Shown here piece by piece: positions 52,201 to 64,000 of a stretch of DNA of 64,000 nt. Origin of the DNA: Tetrahymena thermophila SB210 (taxonomy: Eukaryota > Ciliophora > Oligohymenophorea > Hymenostomatida > Tetrahymenidae); NCBI RefSeq assembly GCF_000189635.1, contig NW_002476417.1, positions 1-64,000 on the forward strand, read 5' to 3'. The notes beneath the pieces were generated by a model that worked only from the letters and a program-made list of their open reading frames with translations, did not search any database and was not told where the DNA came from. A program made the translations under genes and the position numbers. How positions within the stretch are numbered: position 1 is the first letter of the stretch; each line of letters begins with the position of its first letter.

Positions 52201-52343
52201 CTTCAAGTTTGAAAAACATAAATTATTAATTAAGATAAAATTCACCTAAAAACACAACTTCATTAAGGAAAATTGAAATAAATTAAAATAAAATATAGCT
52301 CAATTTTTATAAGAAGCCAAAAGGTTATCAAAACATTGCATGA
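49266..52343 (+). CDS. EGF-like, membrane-anchored RING-H2 E3 ligase
   Basis: 1,025 residues without introns, a likely ubiquitin ligase that recruits E2 enzymes on the cytosolic side of a membrane. In order: a hydrophobic leader (SIKAAILVALIALTANI, about 12-30); a lumenal/extracellular region of about 350 residues with an EGF-like knot (CHNNCNGKNGYCN, then CTCKENYMDEDC, about 188-218); a transmembrane helix (FIIGIFIAIIVSTVLLILGI, about 397-420); then cytosol. The RING-H2 finger at about 600-645 reads CSLC, then ICSHYFHSQCLEEWLE, then CPLC, with all eight zinc ligands present. A Ser/Gln/Asn-rich tail of about 380 residues follows. The layout (signal, extracellular part, one TM, RING-H2) parallels single-pass RING ligases such as the PA-TM-RING type, with an EGF-like module in place of the PA domain. 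Confidence 0.9.
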
Positions 52344-52728
52344 AGTTATTTAAGTAAATATTTAGTAAGCAAGTAAATGAATTTTTAATTATTAATTGAA
52401 TAAATAAATTGTTATTATATAAAATCTATAAGCAATTACTATCTAAGTGAAGAGGTGAATTTTTGTGAAACATTTAATTCAAGCAATATTCATATAAAAT
52501 AGCTTAATTTAAATATATAAATAAATAAAGATTTAAAATATAAAAGTTAGTGTTGATCAATGTTTTTAATGTTTTCTTTTTTACATTTAAAAATAAAATA
52601 TTGTTATAAAATTTATTTAACAGTGTTATATTTTAAGTGTTAATTTGATTAAATATATATTTTAAAATAATTAACTTATAAACAAAAAACCAAAATCATT
52701 TTTCTTTTTCTTTTTTTTTGTAACTCAA
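52344..52728. other. AT-rich spacer between convergent genes
   Basis: 3' regions of the RING ligase gene (plus) and the small coiled-coil gene (minus). I see no gene. Confidence 0.5.
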
Positions 52729-53311
52729 TCAAAACTACTTTTAGTAGCTTAAAGGATTCTCTGCTTGCAGCTTATAATATTTATCTCTAATAACAGATGT
52801 TTCATGATCTAACGCTTAAGAAAGACGCTAAGTAGTTTCTTTAATCTTAGTTATATTTGATATAATTTATTTATAGATTTTGCATTATTCAATAATTATT
52901 ATTAAAGTTTTGTATTTTATAAAAAAAAAGGCTTAAAAATACCAAAAAATGTAAAAAATGTGAAAAAATTTATAAAACATTTTAATAAATGTTTTATCAT
53001 ATTTAAATTATGATTGTTTAATTATTGCATAACCAAGTTTATCTTGATTGAAAATAAATATAATATTTCTAAAATTCATATTTTGTACTAAGTTAAATTA
53101 AAACTATTTAAAAAATAATTACTTTTTGCAAACTATCAATCGATTAGCCTAGCATTCTATCTAAATTTTTAAGCTTTTCTTTTTTAACTTCAGTCTGTCT
53201 TTTTTATTGCATAAATTATAAATTCAATTTAGATTGAGCCATCAACAATCTAGACAAGTCCATTCTATCTTGCTACAAATCTTGCAAAACAATTTATTTT
53301 TCTTACCTCAT
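52729..53311 (-). CDS. Small coiled-coil protein, 101 residues
   Basis: Exons 53123-53311 (63 codons) and 52729-52845 (38 codons plus TGA), joined by a 277-base phase-0 intron. The protein is almost all helix with heptad spacing: IVLQDLQQDRMDLSRLLMAQ and KLKNLDRMLGQSIDSLQK, then RLSQALDHETSVIRDKYYKL and AENPLSYQKQF. It is too short and too broken by in-frame TAA/TAG for a standard-code search. Its size and composition recall small coiled-coil subunits of larger complexes, but I cannot name one. Plus-strand frames across this region are antisense shadows. Confidence 0.65.
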
Positions 53312-53883
53312 GACCATTATGCCTTTTTTGAATTAAAATATAATTATAAAATGTCCTACGCTTTAATTTTCAATAAAAATGTAATCAATTTAGAACTCTT
53401 GATTTCATCAATTACTATTTTTTAAATTTGAGAGTGCTAACTAATCAGAATCCATTTTTCTAATTTTTACAAATAAATAGCAGATTTATATTTATGATTA
53501 TTTAACAACAATTTGCAACTTTAAATTAAATTCACACAATAATAATTTACTTTGCAAACTAAAGTTTTATGCTTAGATCATAGATAAATAGGTATAAATT
53601 ATATAAAAATTTATTAAATAAAAAGCAAGTTTACTATATTTATATATAATATAATCTAAATAATAACGAAATTTACTAATCATCAAACTGTTTTTAAGAA
53701 TGATTGTTAATTATTGGTCATGAATGATGCAAATTATTTTATTTAGTAGAAAAACAAAAAGTGTAAAATTTAAAATAAACAAATAAATAAGAGTTAATAA
53801 TTTAAATTATTTAAAATAATTTATTTTTTTGTTGCCAAATAAATTTTAAATTTTAATTAATTTTTATTAACAATTCTTTTTCT
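53312..53883. other. AT-rich spacer
   Basis: Upstream of the small coiled-coil gene and downstream of the larger one. I see no gene. Confidence 0.5.
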
Positions 53884-56354
53884 TCAATCATTTAATTATT
53901 TTGGCTTGATAGGAGTGTGACCTGTTAAATTGTTTGAATACTTCTCATCTGTTTATTCAGTAAATTATATTAATATTTCTTAATTGTTTATAACATCATT
54001 TAATTCTTTATATTTTTGCTATGAGTGAGACTCTATTTAATCTTAACCAACTTATGTAGTAAAGTTTCTCAAGCCTGCACCTATATCACTTCTGTCAAGG
54101 TTTTGATAATTGCTTTAAATAATCATCTCTTTACCTTAGTCATTCATATAGTCAAGAGGATTACTTAAAGAGCGCTTTAATTTGTACTCGTTTTGTAGGG
54201 TATTTTTTACCTTTGACTTCTTGGGAGATAAATTATTTTGTTGCTGTATTGAATAAAAATAAAAAATTAAAACATATATATATATTTAAGAATTTATTAG
54301 AAATTAAATTACTTTATTGAATATGCCATAGACTTCTTTTGCTATATTAAGTAAGTAATTTTTTGCATATTCTTTTTGAGATTGAGGATCTATTTTGTAT
54401 ATCTCCTCATCTAAATTTATTTCATTATTGTTTAAGTCTAAGATGCTCTTTTAATCTATATTTTTTTGATTTGCTAGTTCTTTACGAGATATCATTTTGG
54501 AGGTAAGTAGCTTATCAGGATCCATGTTTAACTATGAGTCATTAATATTAATATTTTAAGGTAATGTGTTACCATTATATGATAAATATCTATTATGAGT
54601 AGTTGTATAGGAAGAAGAATTCAATATATCTATGCCTATCATGCTTTTGTCTCCTTTATTTTAAGACCTGTTACTTCTTTATATTTATTAATTTTATGCA
54701 TTCTATTAATTCTATTAAATAGTTTTTTTATAGTAATCCCTGTAAAATTAAAATGCTTAAAACACTTTTTGCCACTTTTCCTCATACATTAAACTTGAAG
54801 CAACTAAAGTTTCGTTTCTTGATTCCAATTCTACATTAAATCTTTTTAAATTCTCATTTTCTATCTATAAAGTTTTATTTAAAAGCATTTCTCTCTGCAA
54901 GTTCTTCTTAGCTATAGTTAAGTCTGCCTCAACCCTAAGTAAAATATTTTATTTATTTTTATTTCATAAATGATTTATTACTTTTTAAGTTATTAACAAA
55001 CTGCTCCGATATCTGAACCTTATTGCTTCTAAAGCTATTGCATAGTAGATTTTTTAGCATTTATTTCTTAAATTTTTAAAGCTTTAGCTAAATCAAGTTT
55101 TGGAATAACCAAACCAGGTTTTGGGTTAGTGCTTGTAGTACCAATCTCCGTGTAAAGAGTGGCTTTTTCAGGCAGTATATCAATTTCAGATTCCATATCT
55201 TCTTCATCATCTTAATCTTCTTCATCACTATTATCATTTTTCATCAACTTCTTATGTACTTCAAATTTAGACATAAAAAATATTTTTCAATCATTCAAAT
55301 TTTTTTATTTTGTTTTTAATTTACTTTTAATAAGTTATTTTCCTTTTGCAACTTCATCAATTAAAGCCACATTTGTATTTGTGTTTGCTGTGTAAGCAGA
55401 TCTACCATGAGGTGCTGCTAGAGCTGCTTTTAATCTGAGAATTTCATTACTCATTTACTGTTTAGATATATTAATAAATTTAAACTCTCCTATTTATAAA
55501 AAAAAACTCATACCATATTAATTTTTACTAAGTCCTACTTATCCGCTTTAAGACTATTATTTTCTCTTGTTAATTTTTAAATAATGATATTCAGCTTCTC
55601 ATTTTCATCATGCAGTCTTATAGTTTAGTCATTAATGTTAATAACCTGTTATTTTTAGTAAATGTAAAAAATTAGTTTATGTTTTCTGTCTGCATCATTA
55701 AAATGTTTTTCCTTAAATTAAAACTCATAAAAAGAAAAATATAACTATAATACATCTCTATATTTGATCACAATACCACTGATTTCATCATAGTCAGGAC
55801 GTATTTTTTCATAAGAATATATTTGTTATTCCTATTCTTTCACTTTCTTTGATAAATTCATTACTTTCTCTTCTAAATCCTAAATCAGCTCTTTTTCGTG
55901 TTTTTAAGATGCTTCTGATATTTATTCATTAATGAGAGCCTAATTCAAATTAGAATATTAACTAATAATTTTGTTTTGATATTTTTACTTTGCTTTGAGC
56001 TATATTTCTTTCCTCAGCCAGCTTCTCATTTATTTTGATTAATGCTTCATTTTCTTAATACATTGCATTCAGTATGTGAGTAAGAGCTTTAGAATTGTCA
56101 TTTGTAGATATATTATTTGATTTCTAAAAAGAATTTTCATTATTGAAGTTAGAATTCTAAGTATTGTCTATGTTAGGTTACATTGCAATTTTCAATGCTT
56201 CTTTATTTAGTTTGATAATATTTTATAATTCTTGCACCTACTCCTTTAATTGCTAATTTTCTTAAGATAAAAATTCTATTTTAGTTGTTTTTCTATTGAG
56301 CTTATGCCCTCCTTGGGTATCCTATTTTTATGTTCCATTTACATTCTAAGCCAT
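53884..56354 (-). CDS. Coiled-coil protein
   Basis: Roughly 680 residues. Introns placed in frame are 55940-55988 and 55458-55513; further ones lie near 55,260-55,320, 54,920-55,000 and 54,240-54,310. The N-terminus reads MAQNVNGTQKQDTQGGHKL, then a coil (FLSQENQQLKEQVQELQNII, EALIKINEKLAEERNIAQ). A second coil spans ELIQDLEEKVMNLSKKVKEQ to NEKLNIIIQKLTRENNSL. After the second junction comes RLKAALAAPHGRSAYTANTN, then an acidic stretch (DEEDQDDEEDMESEIDIL) and more coil. The C-terminus is hydrophilic (HTPIKPKQLND). There are no motor or enzyme motifs. A structural or cytoskeletal role, such as basal body or cilium, is plausible but inferred. Confidence 0.75.
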
Positions 56355-57521
56355 TTCTCTCACTATCCTTTTATAATTTACTTTTGTTTATGTTTAAGAA
56401 TGTTAATACCTTTTTTATTTTTGATTTATTTATTAATTTACAGAGGTGTTGTTAATTAATACTAAATTATTAAAAATTTTTGAGATTTTATTATTGCAAA
56501 CAAAGTCAACTGATTATAATTATTATTAAAAATTAAAATTTTACAAATTTATTTAAAATTCTTTTTAAAATTTGCCATCTTAGCTAATATTTGACAAATA
56601 TTTATTTGTTAATAACTTTAATTCACATTTTATTTAATAACTATTTCACCTACTTATATATTATCTTCTTTCTGTCTTGTTAATACCATTATTTTATCTG
56701 GTAAAAAGTCTGCCAAAATTCGAATAACGATTATGATGTGATGATTTTTTTATCTTCCTTCTTTGTTTTTAAGTTTTTTATAATTAATTTATTTTATTGG
56801 TCTATTATGATTGCTTTATATTCCTTATTTAATTTGAGTTAGTAAATATTTAAAAATAAAAAACATTATTTGAAATGAAGTAAATATTGAACTATTTTCA
56901 TAAATACTTGAGATAAATAAATTACAACTAAAAAATTTTAAATGGGATCCAACTGTTAAGAGTAATTCTTTATATTAATATTATATTTCTTCTCTATTTA
57001 AATTCATTTATTTACTTACAAAAGTTCATATTTCTATTTAATATAATTTTCTGAAATTAAAATTGAAAAAATATTTTTAAAAGTTATTAAAAATAGTAAG
57101 TAATTATCTATTAAAAATGATCATTAAACTACAAATGGTTTATAAAAAACCTTTAAACATTTTAAGCAAAATAAAATAAAAATAGTGTAAGAGATTTAAA
57201 ATTTAGCAAAGATTTTAAAGTTTAATTTAATAAATAAAAATAAATTTAAATATGTATTAATATATTAAAATATTAATTATAAATTTTGCATATTATATAA
57301 AAAAATACATAAAAAATATACAGATCATTTAAAACTATTATGCTTTTAAAGAGAAATATTTATATTGAAAATGATAACATTTTACTATAAATTATACAAA
57401 ATATCAAATAGATTAATAAATTTTTAATTGAAGAATAAGAAAGAAGATTGATAGATTGGATTAGCTTTAAATCAAAAAGATTAAAATTTGATTGAAATGA
57501 TCTTTTAGGAAAAGAATTTTA
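56355..57521. other. AT-rich spacer
   Basis: Upstream of the coiled-coil gene. A minus-strand frame of about 110 codons starting MVLTRQKEDNIQVGEIV abuts the gene and could be a 5' UTR frame or an upstream exon, but the rest of it is low complexity and I do not call it. Confidence 0.45.
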
Positions 57522-60500
57522 TCACTTAATTTGATAGTGAGTTTATATTTCAGCAAGTTTAACACAAAGAGCTTTGTAGAATTCGTTAGTTTAGATATTA
57601 GTTTTTACGTTTTTCTACTCAAAATTGTGTTTTATCTCTGAAATAACATCAAACATGTTTGATATCCTAGAGTAGTTAAGGAATAGTTCGTGATAATCGT
57701 CCAAATACATTTACATCTAATTTGGTTTGATAGTTCGGAGTCTTTTCCAGGTTTCTACTTACTCTTTAAATACATTTTAAGCTTCTAAGCTATTACCTAC
57801 TTGAAAAAGGCATTAGCTATACTCGTATAGGTACTTTTAAATTATAATATTTGCATCGTTGCTTTATAATTTAGCTTTTATTTTGAGAGCTTCTCTAAAG
57901 TATGGTTCTGCTTCATAAAATTTTCTTTACTCACTATACAATTTTCCAATTTCAAATGATATTTCTTACAGTTTATTGTTAAATTGGGGATTTTTAGGAG
58001 GAAATTTTTAAATAACATCTCTGTACTCATGAAGACAAACAAGTGATTGATCAACATTTTTTTGTAATTTGTAAATGTTTGCTTCATATTCTAGGGCTTA
58101 AAAGTATTATGTGTTGTAAGTTTTAGTTCTTCTAAGAGTTTTCAGAATATCTTCGAATAAAATTAAGGCTTGTTCATGCATCTCTAATTCATAATATAAA
58201 ATACCAACATTTTAAATGTTCTTAAGAGTGTTTGGTTCGCTTAATCCAAATAATTTTATTTAAATCTTCAAACCTTTTTTGAATTCTTTATGTTAAAAAA
58301 AATATTTTAATTTATAAAATAATAAATGAATTTTAATTACAATTCATAGCTAGCTTTTTATTTCCTTGTTTCCAAATCAAGTCAGCATATTCATTATAGT
58401 CTTCAACAGTTTGAATGCTGAAATTTGGATCTTTTTAGGCCTCTATTATTTTAAAATACTCTTGATACTATAAGATAGCTTCATTTAATTAACCTTCTTA
58501 AATGAGTTTTTCAATGTTAGTTTTCAATGACTACAAATACAACTTAGCTTCTTCGGAATCTGGGATTTTACTAATTAGACTTAAGCTATAAGTTTGAATA
58601 TTTTAAAGTGTGGAAAAATCTTTCAATTTTTCTGCAAGCTTTTTTGCTAGCTCGTTAAATTGAAAACCATCTGTAAGATTAGCTACCTCTATGTTCATTT
58701 TAGTAATATTAGTTAAAACTTTAAGTTATTCTTGCTCGTTTTTCAGTTTTGACAATATTGTCTTCTATATTATTATGTATACATAATTATATTTTAACCT
58801 TAGAGAGCATTTGCTGATCTAGTTTAAGTTGTTAAAATATAATTCATCATATTAGCGATTATTGTTAAGATCCTAAATTCTGATTTAAATGCAAACCAAA
58901 AACCACATTAAAGCAAGTAAATCTTAGTCTTATTCAAAACTATAAAGGCCTATTTTTTCATATATATCTAATTTCATAGTTTTTAGTTCTTCTTAGCTAT
59001 AATTTTCTGATTAAAATAACTTTTCTAAAGCTTTAAGAAGATATTTTTAAGCCTTTTATGGCTACTTTAGTTAATTACCTCCAACAATAGATGATGCTTA
59101 AGTTAATTCAGAAATAAATTGCTCATCAGTTTATATGTTATTAGTAATAACGTAATTAAAATATTATTCAAATATATCATAGTAAGATAAATAATCAGGT
59201 GAGGCAGGGTTGAGCGAATGAGTTAATTTATTTCTAAATTCTTCGATTTTTTCAAAAACTTTATCATTTACCTAAGTTAATTTTAAATTCAATAAAATTA
59301 AATAAATATATTTTCAATTTTACTTTTTCTATTTAAGCTATTTCTCTGGCTTCTTAAAGAATTTAAGACTGCTTAGAAGCAATTTTCTCTAAGCCCTAAT
59401 CATTTTCTGCAAATACAACGCATTTTTCTAGAATCTTAGCTGCTTCTTTTAAGTTAGAGCATTCCTAATAACAATCAGCAGACTTGATATAATAATCAAC
59501 AATTGTATTACTTTTTACTAAAATAGATTACTACTCAAGCTTTATTCTCATTGAATTTATAATCTAATCATAAAAAAATGGCTAAACTTCATAGATATTT
59601 AGCTTTGATGCAAGCATAGAAAGTAATTCTAATATTTAGGTAATCAAATTAAATTCCCATTAAATCTATGACTCTTCACCAAGCAATTAAGCAAAGTATA
59701 GTTCCAATAGATAGCTTGCAGCAGATTCACAGTTTACTTAGTTTTCATAAATCAAATCTAATTTAGCTAATTCGATTATAATCATAACACAATCTGAAGC
59801 ATATCTTTAATTAAGAGAATTATAAATGGCTAAACCCTCTAACAAGTAATTTCTGCCTTATTCATATTTTTACATCACAATTTTTACTCCTCCTTACTTA
59901 GAAAATATTTTAGCTAATTTAAGTTTTTATTTTTCATTCATTTCTTCTTAATCTACATTCTAAATATAATAATCTCCATATTTTTCACATGATTCAAACT
60001 CCTAAAATAAAATAATTAATAAAATTTTTATTTTTTCTTTAAAATTAAATATCAAAAGAAGCAAAATTAAATATTTTTTTTGAGAAAATAAGTTTAGTTA
60101 GGTATTAATATAAAGCAAAAAGAAGTACAACAATCATTAAATAAATAAAATTTTCTCTTTAATAATTGTTTTAATTTACTTTATTTTTCAGGTGAATTTT
60201 CCAATTTTCAAGACAAGCTTTTAACTCAGATAACTTTTCTTGTGGTGTCTTGATTTTTTTATAAGCAAGAGATTTTGTTGGTTGAAGTGTTTTTTCATAG
60301 TACAAAGAAAATGTTTGGTTGTCTTTCAAGATTCTTGCATTCATGAAAATATCCAAATTTTTAAAATCTAGATCAATAACTTCTAATTAATAATCTTTTA
60401 TTTGTTTTTCAAAGATGTAATTTATTCTTCTAAATGGATCATATTCTGATCTTTGATTTTCTGCCTCTGATGATATCTTCTGTATTTTAAGCAGTTCAAG

Positions 60501-60707
60501 TATTATCTCAGAGCTGAATTGGTCTTTTTTATCTTCTAATTCATGGATTGATTCTATTTGATGGTTATCTGATTTTTCATTCATTCTTTCTTGAGTCATT
60601 AAATTTTTTAACATGAAAAAGCATTAGCCAAGCTCTTAACAATCTTTCATTAAAGAGCTACTGTTCCAAAATTAGCTCATTTTTCTTTTTTATTAGATTT
60701 ATTTCAT
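57522..60707 (-). CDS. TPR (tetratricopeptide repeat) protein
   Basis: A long helical-repeat protein, about 950 residues, with introns including one near 60,004-60,173 (AAA|GTAAAT to TTTTAG|GAG) and others near 59,270-59,330, 58,740-58,800 and 58,290-58,345. TPR-like helix pairs recur: GGVKIVMQKYEQGRNYLLEG, then YIKSADCYQECSNLKEAAKI; near the C-terminus LYYELEMHEQALILFEDIL and REALKIKAKL, with the last helix NEFYKALCVKLAEIQ before TGA. TPR arrays bind peptide tails of partner proteins. The 5' end is unsettled: the first in-frame ATG is 60707, others follow at 60680 and 60614, and the gene may be joined by an intron to the kinase-like gene just upstream. Confidence 0.72.
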
Positions 60708-60743
60708 TATTTAATGTTACCATAATCAAAATAAAGTAAATAT

Positions 60744-61442
60744 TCAAGAATAAGTTATTGTTTACGTTGGTAAGATGTGGATAGAAGCTGATGATAAATT
60801 GAAAAATTTTAATTAATAGTCTTAACAATCTAAAAATATGCTTTCTGTGTTGATTTGACCAACTGATAATCTATAATTCTCATATAAATATTTAATTTAG
60901 AATATCATAGTTTTCATCATTGTTAATAGCTGTTTTTCAGGGAAAGGCTTTTTAGCAAAATACCTAAAGTGAATAATACTTTCCAATGGAATAAGTATAG
61001 GAAAAACACTTATGATAATTACTTTATTTGAATTAGTGTTATTAGACAAAGCAAAATTAGGAATTAAAGAATTTGGAGTTATTCCTTTATTTTGTAAAAG
61101 AAATCTTAATATTAAATTTTTGAAATAGTAAAGATGAGAATTAATATTTTAGCACTCAAACAGCTCAATAATTTCCTCTCTATTTTTCTAATTGTTAAAG
61201 CATTTTATATATTTTATATTTGGACTTTCTGTTAATTCGTAAACTTCCTTAAATTCTAAAGACTAAAATTCTAAAGGACACTCTTTAAAAATTTAAATTT
61301 GCATACTAACAATTTCTGGTTTTTCAACTTTGCCAAGTTCAGCCTCTATATTAATCAACTCATGTTCCATCTTAACGTTAACCTTAATTTCTTTCATATA
61401 CTCTTCATAGTACTCAGGTTATGCTTTATCTTTTTCAGTCAT
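60744..61442 (-). CDS. Short degenerate kinase-like protein
   Basis: 232 residues in one exon to TGA. The fold pattern of a kinase is visible but the motifs are gone. The hinge-like segment is IIISVFPILIPLESIIHF, followed by helix E (LLTMMKTMIFQIKYLYENYR). The catalytic loop reads LSVGQINTESIFLD where HRDxKxxN is expected, and FNLSSA replaces DFG. The chain stops there, without an activation segment or C-lobe helices. It is therefore a truncated pseudokinase, or the first part of a larger protein if a phase-2 intron (ACC AAC followed by GTAAAC) skips this TGA and joins the TPR gene 36 bases away. The N-terminal 60 residues are charged helix. Confidence 0.6.
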
Positions 61443-61622
61443 TTAAATTTTGTGAAATTTAATTTTCTACACTTTATCTAATAATAAATGAATAAATTAT
61501 TTGATTATTCGAATGCTTATTTTAAAATGATCAATCAATCATACCTTTAATTGAAGATTCCATTTCGAAACTATTCTCTTCTGATATTTATGATTATTAA
61601 TCTAAATTATTATCATTTAATC

Positions 61623-62720
61623 TCAAAACTTGCACTTATGTTTATTTTGGTTATGTCTACTCAAATTTATAAAATCAAAGATTTATATTAAAATATGGTT
61701 TAGTTAAAATATGATAATGATTACATTCATTTTGAAAGATTCTGTTTAATAATTTTATTGTATTTATTTCTAATTTTATTTAGCCTTTATGGAATTCAAT
61801 AATTATTCTTCCTCTTATTTTTATTCTTAGAAAACTTTCTCATAAATTTAATCCAATGAAGGTTATCTGGAAGGTAAAGCATAATTATTCTCCTATCCTA
61901 TCAAATTTTTGTTATTTTTTTCATTCCTTTGCTGTACATATTTGTAATAATCTTCTGCACTGCTAACTGCCTTTTTCTATTAAAGTGTAAGTGGCTGGAT
62001 TTTTTAATTTTTAATATGCGTTAGACTTGTCAAGTAAGCTTTCTATACATTCAAAACTCCTCTATTTTAGTAAGGCTACTGTAATTATTGTTGTTATGGC
62101 TACGATTAATAATTTAATACTGTTTATTGCTATGCCTTAGGTTTTTATTAATTTTGCATCTATGTTTAGTTTTATTGCTAAGTTTATTATGATGAGAGTA
62201 TTTATAGCTTAGTCTTTTCAAGAAAATCTTCAAAATTGTAAAATTTCATAAATTTTACATCATTACCTGATGTTCCAGCAGTACTTAGTCCTCTTAAATA
62301 AGAAGTTTAGACTCTTGTTGTTTGATATGTAGTATTATTATTGCTTCTAGAATTTAAACTCCTTTCAGTTTAAGCTGGATTTTTTGCATAATCTCTAACA
62401 ATGCTGTTTGATATTAAATTTCTTGTTTTTTATATATTTTTTTCTTCATCTTCTTTTACTTTTGCATTCAACTTCAGTATATCATTTAATGATTTATTTT
62501 AACTTTATATTGGCTATTTATGAACGATTGATTAACTTTTGCGAGAATCAAAAAAATTTCCTTTAGGCATCGCAATAAAGGAGCTAGTATTCAAATAAGA
62601 TTTCTAATTATCCTAATAGGAAGGATCTTCCTATTGATTTTAGTATCTATGATTTTATTTTTAAAATGACTATTCAGAAATAGAGCGAACTGCTCTTCTT
62701 TTACTCTCCAACAAATTCAT
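61623..62720 (-). CDS. Hypothetical Gln-rich protein
   Basis: 365 residues in one exon from MNLLESKRRAVRSISEQSF to TGA. It is hydrophilic and Ser/Asn/Gln-rich; a stretch at about residues 190-240 is mostly Gln encoded chiefly by TAA/TAG. It has no domain I recognise. One globular-looking piece is NDVKFMKFYNFEDFLEKTKL. The last 40 residues turn hydrophobic (MNVIIIIFQLNHILIQIF) and may be spacer read through, because the next TGA in frame is simply far away; the true end could be reached by splicing. Function unknown. Confidence 0.65.
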
Positions 62721-64000
62721 ACAATAAATAGATTAGTAATATATTTGTTTTTATTATTAATTAATTAAAGTGATTAGTCCCTACAAGGATTCTATGGTTA
62801 TAATAAATCATAATAATTTTCCTTTACTTAACATTTATACAATGTATTTTCAGAAATCAAGATTTCTATATTAAAATTATAATATTTATCTTAAATTAGC
62901 TCAAATTCTATGGAATTAGTCAATCAAATTTATTGTTGAGGAAATTATTAAAATTTATTATGAGTCCAAGAGCTTGAGTGATGTAATTGATATGCAAATT
63001 AGTTCTAATTTTTACCATAAATTGTCATTTGATTTTGATTGAAATATATTTAATAACTATCCAAATTTTTTATTAAAAATATTTGTCAAATGTGGTTAAA
63101 AATTAATTATTAAATATTGCCTTATTGTCTATCTTTAATAAAACTAAAACAAATATAATTTAGCTGTAAATTAGTTATCTAATGAATTTATATAAACAAA
63201 CAATCACTTACTGAAAATTATAAAGAAATATATTCAGATAGTTTAAAGATGTCATCCAACTATCAAGATATTGCATAAATAAATTGATTTTTATTACAAA
63301 AATTAAAATGTTAGAAAAATAATTTATAAAAAGAGTTAAAATTTAAAGAAATAAAATAAATTTTTATATAATTAAATTTTTTATCTATTATTACAAGATA
63401 AATAGTATTAGTAATATAAAATATTTATCAGATTAAAATAAGATTTAAATTGATAGATACTTTTCTATAAAATGATCTCCAAATTAAAATATTTATTAAA
63501 AATTGATAATTAAATTATTTTACTGATCAGAAATGTATTCAAAATTTATTTAAATAAATAAATAAAAAAATTAACAAAATGAAATTTTTCATCTGCTAAT
63601 ACTAGAGCAGTTTAAATAATATTATGGCATTTAAATTTATAAAAAGACAGTTGGTAAATATTGATTGATAACATTTGTAATATAAAATATTTATCACATT
63701 AAAAAAAGTTTCAAATACATATAAATTTTTCTATAAAAAAATATCTTAATTAAATAAAAAATTGATATCAAGACAATTTAGTTTCTTTTTTGACCAAAAA
63801 TGTATTTAAAATTTATTTAAATGAAAATAAATATAATGACCAAATAATTTAAGTTAGTAACCTAATGAAGATATATTTATAAATAATTAATATCACTTTT
63901 TATCTAAAATTCTCTCTTTTTACAAGAATAGTTTTAAAATTAAATGTATGAGTTTAGTTAACTAATTTGAACTTTTCTATAATTAAAAATCCATTAAATA
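62721..64000. other. AT-rich spacer to window edge
   Basis: Upstream of the Gln-rich gene. I see no gene. Two diverged copies of a non-coding segment lie at 63411-63570 and 63677-63834. The right edge is not telomeric, so the chromosome continues. Confidence 0.5.
63411..63834. repeat. Diverged non-coding direct repeat
   Basis: Copy 1 (63411-63570) and copy 2 (63677-63834) share order and sequence: GTAATATAAAATATTTATCA, then ATTAAAA, then TTTTCTATAAAA, then AAATGTATT and AAAATTTATTTAAAT. The offset is 266 bases. Between the matches the copies differ by substitutions and small gaps. A duplication this degraded is old; shared blocks may be functional or may just reflect AT-rich composition. Confidence 0.65.

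Noticed and set aside
1-64000. CRISPR arrays, rRNA genes, transposase genes
   Set aside because: No regularly spaced repeats, no conserved rRNA blocks and no transposase or reverse transcriptase motif were seen on either strand.

Overview
The window is a macronuclear chromosome end from a Tetrahymena-like oligohymenophorean ciliate. It opens with C4A2 telomere repeats. The DNA is extremely AT-rich. Genes read through only if TAA and TAG are taken as glutamine and TGA as the sole stop, and introns are short, AT-rich and GT..AG. Standard-code ORF calling therefore finds almost none of the real genes. I translated both strands by hand with the ciliate code. Starts, and introns where noted, are inferred rather than shown by transcripts.

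Left part (1-24 kb): telomere and a subtelomere carrying two short copied pieces of the 45-kb gene; a pseudokinase (516-2291, minus); an unknown membrane protein (3154-4056, plus); an intact Ser/Thr kinase (4966-7116, minus); a kinase-like/LRR protein (7993-10095, minus); tRNA-Glu(UUC) and a possible structured RNA (10.8-11.6 kb); a conventional-kinesin heavy chain (12249-15289, plus); a tandem pair of small Qc-SNAREs (15847-17470, plus); a large LRR protein with an Asn/Gln/Ser-rich tail (18306-22450, minus); and a hypothetical protein (23171-24019, minus).

Middle part (24-44.6 kb): about 2.8 kb without a gene except one strong hairpin, then a roughly 12.7-kb intron-rich gene for a giant surface protein (26856-39595, plus), a 927-residue unknown protein and a 278-residue unknown protein.

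Right part (44.8-64 kb): an ankyrin-repeat protein, a weak small gene, an EGF-like/TM/RING-H2 E3 ligase, a small coiled-coil protein missed by standard-code ORFs, a larger coiled-coil protein, a TPR protein, a short degenerate kinase-like gene only 36 bases upstream of it, and a Gln-rich protein. The last 1.3 kb is AT-rich and holds a diverged direct repeat; the right edge is not a telomere.

There are no operons; genes sit singly in AT-rich spacers. Themes are signalling (one intact and three degenerate kinase-like proteins), vesicle and microtubule traffic (SNAREs, kinesin) and protein interaction scaffolds (LRR, ANK, TPR, coiled coil). I see no CRISPR array, rRNA or intact transposon.
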